The notes beneath the pieces were generated by a model. The model had not been told where the DNA came from. It saw nothing but the letters and a program-made list of their open reading frames with translations, and did no database searches. Below, one piece after another: positions 7,497-11,537 of a DNA stretch of 11,537 nucleotides (the first letter of the stretch is position 1; the number at the start of each line of letters is the position of its first letter). A program made the translations under genes and the position numbers. Source of the DNA: Lachnospiraceae bacterium (GTDB taxonomy: Bacteria > Bacillota > Clostridia > Lachnospirales > Lachnospiraceae); contig CAAFTS010000130.1 of the NCBI GenBank assembly GCA_900765975.1, positions 1 to 11,537 on the forward strand, read 5' to 3'.

Positions 7497-9074
7497 CTAA
7501 TATAATTGTTCCATTGTATCAAATCGTATGGATGCCACCGCTCCAATCATCACTGTTACAGCCAGACAATAAATCAGCACAATCGGGAAAATCAAGTTCA
7601 TATGAATGAGAATACCAATGAAACAAGCAATTGTAATTCCAATTCCCAGAATAAACATCTGCATCAACATCCGGATGATATTCTGCCCGGTTTTCCCAAG
7701 CACATCCCCGACCAGGCACTGCGCCAGCACTCGTGTATACAGACGATTTGCTTGTAATACAGTATAAATCAAGATGGTCTGCACAACATAAACCGGATGA
7801 ACCTTCCACCAGATGCCAATTGCAATACAAATGATACTTCCATCAACCAGCGCTTTTATGTGCTCCATCACTGTCGCATACCATAATTTCTTATATGCCT
7901 TGTCAGGGATTAAAAAAAGATAGGGATTCTGCAATTCTTTCTCCCATTTTCCCAAATACCCACTCATTACTAAGGTAACATAGGCAATAACTCCAAGCAT
8001 AAAAAGCTGCCCCATTCCAGTTTTCTTAACAACCGGATTGAAAGAAAATGCCATAATTGCTGCAAATAACAGGTTGAAAAGTGTAGTCTTCGAAAAAATA
8101 AAATACTTTTCCTTTTTGTATTCCAAAAGCTGTCTATAAAAGATAGCTTTCGCCCCTTTTGCCTGATAATTCTGTTTCACTTTGCGAAAGGAACGTTTCT
8201 TCTCTCCGACTCCGGTTACCAGTTCTCCATTTGTCTTCTTCCGACGCATTTCAGCATAATCATCTGCAAACTTAGCAGCATCTTCATAATAACCACCGTC
8301 ACAGGGCATTCGCCACACAATCAAAAACATTCCCAATACTGACACAAGATAGAGTGCACTTCCTATCAGATTCAACATCGTTGGTCCCAGCAGTATCAGT
8401 CGGTAAAATGCAATATTCCATCCAACAAACGGAATCATCTGCAATACCGGCCAATCAAAAAAGGCAGCCGCTGATTCAAGACTAATTCCTTCTTTCCGAA
8501 AATAAAGGATGATTACCAGTGTGATTGCTATGAGAAATGCTTTAATCCCCCACCCCAGAATCTTCAGGACTTTTTCTGGAAGAGTTTCATTGGTATATAA
8601 CCATACCATAATACAACATTCAAACACAATCTCAAACAGAGTACCTGCTACAAAAAATAGCAACATTTTCCAAAACGGGATTCCAAATACAGCAACTCCC
8701 GCAATTGTAAAAATTACTCCCACGACGATTGATGTAATATAATTCATCCATGCACTGTGGAGCAGCACCAACTTTGGATTTATTGGTGCCGTAAATACAA
8801 AATGCGTGTGTCCCGGTCGGAAAATCACGCCTTTTCTGGAAGCATATGCCAGAAAATCCGCCAAAAAGATGTATAACGTCCATACTGTCACAATCACAAC
8901 CAACCCCTGTGGGGAGTCAAAATGCATCTCCTTTGCCAGCATGCCCAATGTCCATGCGATAAAGATTCCATATCCTGTAAGAAAAATCATCAAAAGCAAT
9001 GTAACCGGCTTTCTCACTGCTTTCTTTAAATTATTAATAAAACTGCGTTTGGTTAGATACATCAGCGCCTTCAT
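7497..9074 (-). CDS. Putative ABC exporter membrane protein
   Basis: Integral membrane partner of the ATPase encoded just upstream; 525 residues. By eye about 10-12 hydrophobic segments are present, near residues 23-45, 58-78, 110-130, 136-158, 172-192, 234-254, 330-346, 355-372, 405-424, 472-491 and 493-513. A basic, soluble stretch (about 257-328, with RRKKT and KKRSFRKVK) splits the protein into two halves and probably faces the cytosol. The pattern, including the RPGHTHFVFTAPI block after the second segment, fits the clostridial 'putative ABC exporter' family (PF16962 in my memory). The substrate is unknown. The start codon overlaps the ATPase stop as ATGA (4 nt), a hallmark of coupled synthesis. 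An 8-bp AT-rich palindrome (7485-7503) covers its own stop codon but lacks a U-tail. Confidence 0.85.
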   Translation of the reverse strand: MKALMYLTKRSFINNLKKAVRKPVTLLLMIFLTGYGIFIAWTLGMLAKEMHFDSPQGLVVIVTVWTLYIFLADFLAYASRKGVIFRPGHTHFVFTAPINPKLVLLHSAWMNYITSIVVGVIFTIAGVAVFGIPFWKMLLFFVAGTLFEIVFECCIMVWLYTNETLPEKVLKILGWGIKAFLIAITLVIILYFRKEGISLESAAAFFDWPVLQMIPFVGWNIAFYRLILLGPTMLNLIGSALYLVSVLGMFLIVWRMPCDGGYYEDAAKFADDYAEMRRKKTNGELVTGVGEKKRSFRKVKQNYQAKGAKAIFYRQLLEYKKEKYFIFSKTTLFNLLFAAIMAFSFNPVVKKTGMGQLFMLGVIAYVTLVMSGYLGKWEKELQNPYLFLIPDKAYKKLWYATVMEHIKALVDGSIICIAIGIWWKVHPVYVVQTILIYTVLQANRLYTRVLAQCLVGDVLGKTGQNIIRMLMQMFILGIGITIACFIGILIHMNLIFPIVLIYCLAVTVMIGAVASIRFDTMEQLY

Positions 9075-9769
9075 ATTTCTTCACCGCCAGTCATCTCGAA
9101 GAACAAAGCATCCAGATCCTTTTCTCCAACCTCACTCTTATTATAGGAACCGATAACCTTCCCCTTTTCCATAACGAACATAACGTCCCACAAATCCTTA
9201 ACCATCTCCAGCATATGGGTGCTGATCAGCACTGTCACTCCGCTGTTTCGCAGTTCCAGCACTACCTCTTTCAGCTCTTTGATCGCCCGCGGATCCAATC
9301 CGACCATCGGCTCATCCAAAAGCATCACCTTCGGTTTTATCGCCATGGCACAGCAGATACTTACTTTCTGCATCATCCCTTTAGACAATTCATTTCCCAT
9401 CTTTTCCTGTTTATCATCTAGTTCAAATCGCTTTAAAAGCACTTCCACCTCATCCTCTGTAATGGAACTTCCATACGCCTTTCGCACATATTCAATATGT
9501 TCTCTGACTGTCAATGCATCAAACATCGCTGGGATCTCCGGAACATAGGCGAAAATCTTCTTTGCCGCCAACTCTTTGGAAGAAATCCCCTGAATACCGA
9601 TTCGTCCCTTATACCGCAGCAGCCCTGCAATACTTTTAATAATCGTAGATTTTCCTGCACCATTCGGTCCAAGCAGAATTCCCACCTGACCGTCCGGCAC
9701 CAAAAAGCTGACTTTATCTACCGCCAATGTTTTTCCGTATGATTTACTCAATTCTTGAATTTCAAGCAT
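9071..9769 (-). CDS. ABC transporter ATP-binding protein
   Basis: Cytosolic nucleotide-binding subunit (232 residues) for the membrane protein encoded next. Walker A GPNGAGKS is at 34-41, Walker B VMLLDEP at 148-154 with the catalytic Glu, the D-loop GLDP at 157-160 and the switch His at 185. Two positions are unusual: the signature is LSKGM (128-132) where most have LSGGQ, and the Q-loop position appears as Glu78 in YVPEIP. I know both kinds of change in Ecs/Bcr-like exporter ATPases, so this is a subfamily trait rather than damage. The ribosome site is a run of six G's (9775-9780), five bases before ATG. The gene follows the dehydrogenase by 30 nt and overlaps the permease by 4 nt. Export rather than import is inferred from the lack of a binding-protein gene and from the partner family. 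Confidence 0.93.
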   Translation of the reverse strand: MLEIQELSKSYGKTLAVDKVSFLVPDGQVGILLGPNGAGKSTIIKSIAGLLRYKGRIGIQGISSKELAAKKIFAYVPEIPAMFDALTVREHIEYVRKAYGSSITEDEVEVLLKRFELDDKQEKMGNELSKGMMQKVSICCAMAIKPKVMLLDEPMVGLDPRAIKELKEVVLELRNSGVTVLISTHMLEMVKDLWDVMFVMEKGKVIGSYNKSEVGEKDLDALFFEMTGGEEI

Positions 9770-9799
9770 AATATCCCCCCATTTTTCAATTGATATTTT

Positions 9800-10681
9800 T
9801 TATCCTTCTATTTCATCTGTAATCTCATAGTATTTTGCCAGTGCCTGTGTTCCCAAATCTCCAAATCCTTCTGCTGCTAATTCTTCGCAGTTTGCAAGCG
9901 CCTGTGAAAGGATCCCAAGATCCAGACCGCTCATATTGGATTCAATCAGTGCCAACTTCATATCCTTAATAAAATGTTTCATAAAGAATCCCGGAGCATA
10001 ATCTTCCTTTACAATCTTTGGCCCCAGATTTGTAAGCTGTGCACTTCCCGCCGCACCGGATGACAACGATTTCAATACAGTATCTGCATCCAAGCCTTTT
10101 GCCTTCACATAAGCAAGCGCCTCACAGACACCCGAGAGCGCTCCCGCAATAAGAATCTGATTTGCAAGCTTGCAGTGCTGTCCGGCTCCGGCATTTCCCT
10201 GATAATTGATATTCGTTCCCATTGCTTTAAATAACGGCATACACACCTCATAATCCGCTTTATCACCGCCAACCAAAATGGACAATGTTCCTGCCTTTGC
10301 TCCCGTATCTCCACCGGTTACCGGAGCATCCAGTACATGAAAGCCCTTTTCTTTTCCAATTTTATAAATCTTTTCTGCAAGTTGCGGACTGGTGGTTGTC
10401 ATATCAATCAGATACGCCCCCTCTTTTGCACTATCGATAATATTTCCTTCCTCAAAATAAACCTCTTCCACATCCTGCGGGAATCCCACGATTGTAATTA
10501 CCGCATCGCAATCTTTCACACATCCGCCAATGCTCTCATGGAATGCCGCTCCTTCTGCAATCACATCTTCAACCTTTGACTTTGTTCTCGCGTAAATATG
10601 TAGTTCAAATCCTGCTTTCATTAAATTGCGCACCATAGATTTGCCCATGATACCTACACCGATAAATCCTATTTTTTTCAT
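9800..10681 (-). CDS. NAD(P)-dependent beta-hydroxyacid dehydrogenase (HIBADH/GarR family)
   Basis: Cytosolic oxidoreductase of 293 residues, the usual length for 3-hydroxyisobutyrate, tartronate-semialdehyde and succinic-semialdehyde/glyoxylate reductases. The Rossmann motif GFIGVGIMG is at 5-13, and ARTKSK (31-36) after the second strand suggests NADP(H) preference. The substrate-binding signature DAPVTGGDTGAKAG is at 118-131. Lys171 in GAGQHCKLANQ is the expected catalytic lysine. The helical C-terminal domain (about 165-293) is complete. The exact substrate cannot be read from sequence; no glycerate, valine or ethanolamine pathway gene is nearby to decide it. AAAAGGAG (10692-10699) sits ten bases before ATG. 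It is the second gene of the presumed operon, 26 nt after the phosphatase and 30 nt before the ABC ATPase, with no room for a terminator between. Confidence 0.9.
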   Translation of the reverse strand: MKKIGFIGVGIMGKSMVRNLMKAGFELHIYARTKSKVEDVIAEGAAFHESIGGCVKDCDAVITIVGFPQDVEEVYFEEGNIIDSAKEGAYLIDMTTTSPQLAEKIYKIGKEKGFHVLDAPVTGGDTGAKAGTLSILVGGDKADYEVCMPLFKAMGTNINYQGNAGAGQHCKLANQILIAGALSGVCEALAYVKAKGLDADTVLKSLSSGAAGSAQLTNLGPKIVKEDYAPGFFMKHFIKDMKLALIESNMSGLDLGILSQALANCEELAAEGFGDLGTQALAKYYEITDEIEG

Positions 10682-10707
10682 TGTTCTTCTGCTCCTTTTC
10701 TATTGCT

Positions 10708-11358
10708 TTAGTCCTCATCTACTTTCCACACCCGGACAGGTTCTTTATAGAATACCAGATTTTCCTCTGTAATCTTCATCTGTCCATTGATCACATCCAC
10801 AATTGTCACACCGCAATTTGGCGGCACATTCTCCACCCAGAAATTCTTCGGTTCCAGATTTCCCTTAATGCAGTTCAAAAGTGCTGTCATCGCTGCTCCA
10901 TGTGTCGATAATAAAATGGTCTTTTTTTCAAGCTCTTCTTTCTGTATCAGTTCTTCCAGAAAATGTCCTGTCCGTTCCAACAATCCTTCCACAGATTCTC
11001 CATCCTTTGCAGGCACAAAGTTTCCTGTATCCGAAAAAAATTTCGTAAATTCTGCGCTTTCCGGCGCTTTATTTACTCCGCTGATACACATTCCTTCATA
11101 TGCCCCAAAATTCATCTCTTGAATGGCAGGCTCATCAATTATCGGAATATTTCTTCCTTCCAGAATCACCTCTGCTGTTTTTCTTGCCCGGATCAGCGGA
11201 GACGTATAGGCGATATCAAACTTAATATCTTTCAAACCTTTTGCTGTCTCCTCAGCCAAGTAAATTCCATAATCATTCAACGGAATATCTACAGATCCCT
11301 GTACCTTCCGTTCCCTATTCCAATCTGTCTCTCCATGACGTACCAGATAAATTCTCAT
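10708..11358 (-). CDS. Histidine phosphatase family protein (phosphoglycerate mutase-like)
   Basis: Member of the RHG superfamily, which removes or moves phosphate through a phospho-histidine; 216 residues, cytosolic. Arg7-His8-Gly9 opens the protein in LVRHGETDWN; SPLIRARKTA (53-62) supplies the second arginine, Glu81 in EMNFGAYEG is the likely proton donor, and His153 in STHGAA is the second histidine. The size and the GNFVPAKDGES stretch suggest a cofactor-independent broad phosphatase (PhoE/CobC/GpmB-like) rather than glycolytic mutase; the substrate is unknown. The ATG at 11356-11358 is chosen over an in-frame start at 11442: AGGAG lies seven bases upstream, homology begins exactly here, and the predicted promoter (11403-11431) would sit inside the longer reading. 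It is the first gene of the presumed four-gene operon. Confidence 0.9.
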   Translation of the reverse strand: MRIYLVRHGETDWNRERKVQGSVDIPLNDYGIYLAEETAKGLKDIKFDIAYTSPLIRARKTAEVILEGRNIPIIDEPAIQEMNFGAYEGMCISGVNKAPESAEFTKFFSDTGNFVPAKDGESVEGLLERTGHFLEELIQKEELEKKTILLSTHGAAMTALLNCIKGNLEPKNFWVENVPPNCGVTIVDVINGQMKITEENLVFYKEPVRVWKVDED

Positions 11359-11402
11359 AGTTCTTCTCCTCATAAGTTTTAACCCATTCAATTCTTTCCT
11401 AT

Positions 11403-11431
11403 ATCTTACCATCCTGAATATCATCTGTAAA
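11403..11431 (-). promoter_or_regulatory. Probable promoter of the phosphatase-dehydrogenase-ABC operon
   Basis: On the minus strand TTTACA (11426-11431) and TAAGAT (11403-11408) are 17 bp apart, and TGG directly precedes the -10 box as an extended -10. The start would be near 11396, leaving about 38 nt to the ATG at 11358. The -10 matches consensus at four of six bases, so this is a fair rather than strong site. It supports the shorter phosphatase start. Confidence 0.55.
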
Positions 11432-11537
11432 CTCTCTTCCAAACTGCTGATGGAGTAAACTTATTGTCAGTTGGGAATAGTTAGAGATATCCTAAGATTT
11501 TTAGATTCAACTTAGTTTTTCTTGTATTTTACAATTC

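Noticed and set aside
7485..7503. 8-bp palindrome over the permease stop codon as a terminator
   Set aside because: Made of A-T pairs with a 3-nt loop and no U-run after it in the minus direction.
11359..11442. Longer N-terminus for the histidine phosphatase (28 extra residues)
   Set aside because: The extension is not family-like, spans the predicted promoter, and the internal ATG has a strong AGGAG ribosome site.

Overview
The window looks like chromosome of a low-GC Gram-positive anaerobe, most probably a Lachnospiraceae-type Clostridia. This is inferred from AT-rich third positions, strong AGGAG-type ribosome sites, the gltX plus short UvrD/PcrA-like helicase pair, a DUF1292 protein, a BspA-like repeat protein and a clostridial-style ABC exporter. 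I see no phage, transposon, CRISPR, tRNA or rRNA. It reads as ordinary core chromosome; no clearly new multi-gene system is visible.

Layout. At the left edge (1-249) a perfect inverted repeat (10-60) probably ends a plus-strand gene lying mostly outside the window. The rest of that gap is featureless up to the ribosome site of the only plus-strand gene, a small acidic DUF1292 protein (250-567). Its terminator lies inside the 3' end of the convergent helicase gene. Everything else is on the minus strand, so transcription runs right to left. Reading that way: (1) a probable operon of a histidine phosphatase, a beta-hydroxyacid dehydrogenase and a two-gene ABC transporter (11358 to 7497), driven by a promoter at 11403-11431; (2) purC-purB (7295 to 5143), with a good promoter embedded in a 14-bp inverted repeat and a clear terminator at 5081-5115; (3) a membrane-anchored leucine-rich-repeat protein (4987 to 3971) with no obvious terminator; (4) gltX and a UvrD-like helicase (3887 to 587), with a strong promoter just after the repeat-protein stop codon and an 11-nt gene overlap.

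How they work together. purC and purB catalyse consecutive steps of IMP synthesis, and purB also makes AMP. gltX charges tRNA-Glu; the helicase is a DNA-repair or replication-type motor, translated together with gltX probably for housekeeping reasons. The four-gene operon joins two soluble metabolic enzymes to an exporter-like transporter. Nothing in the sequence names a substrate, and the link may be only co-regulation.

The most interesting material is regulatory: the purC promoter with a dyad centred on its -35 box and a hairpin at the predicted 5' end of the RNA, and hairpins whose G-U pairs make them strand-specific. The purB protein belongs to the animal-like adenylosuccinate lyase branch. 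All promoters and terminators are read by eye and untested. Between 11432 and 11537 I see no gene and no convincing signal.
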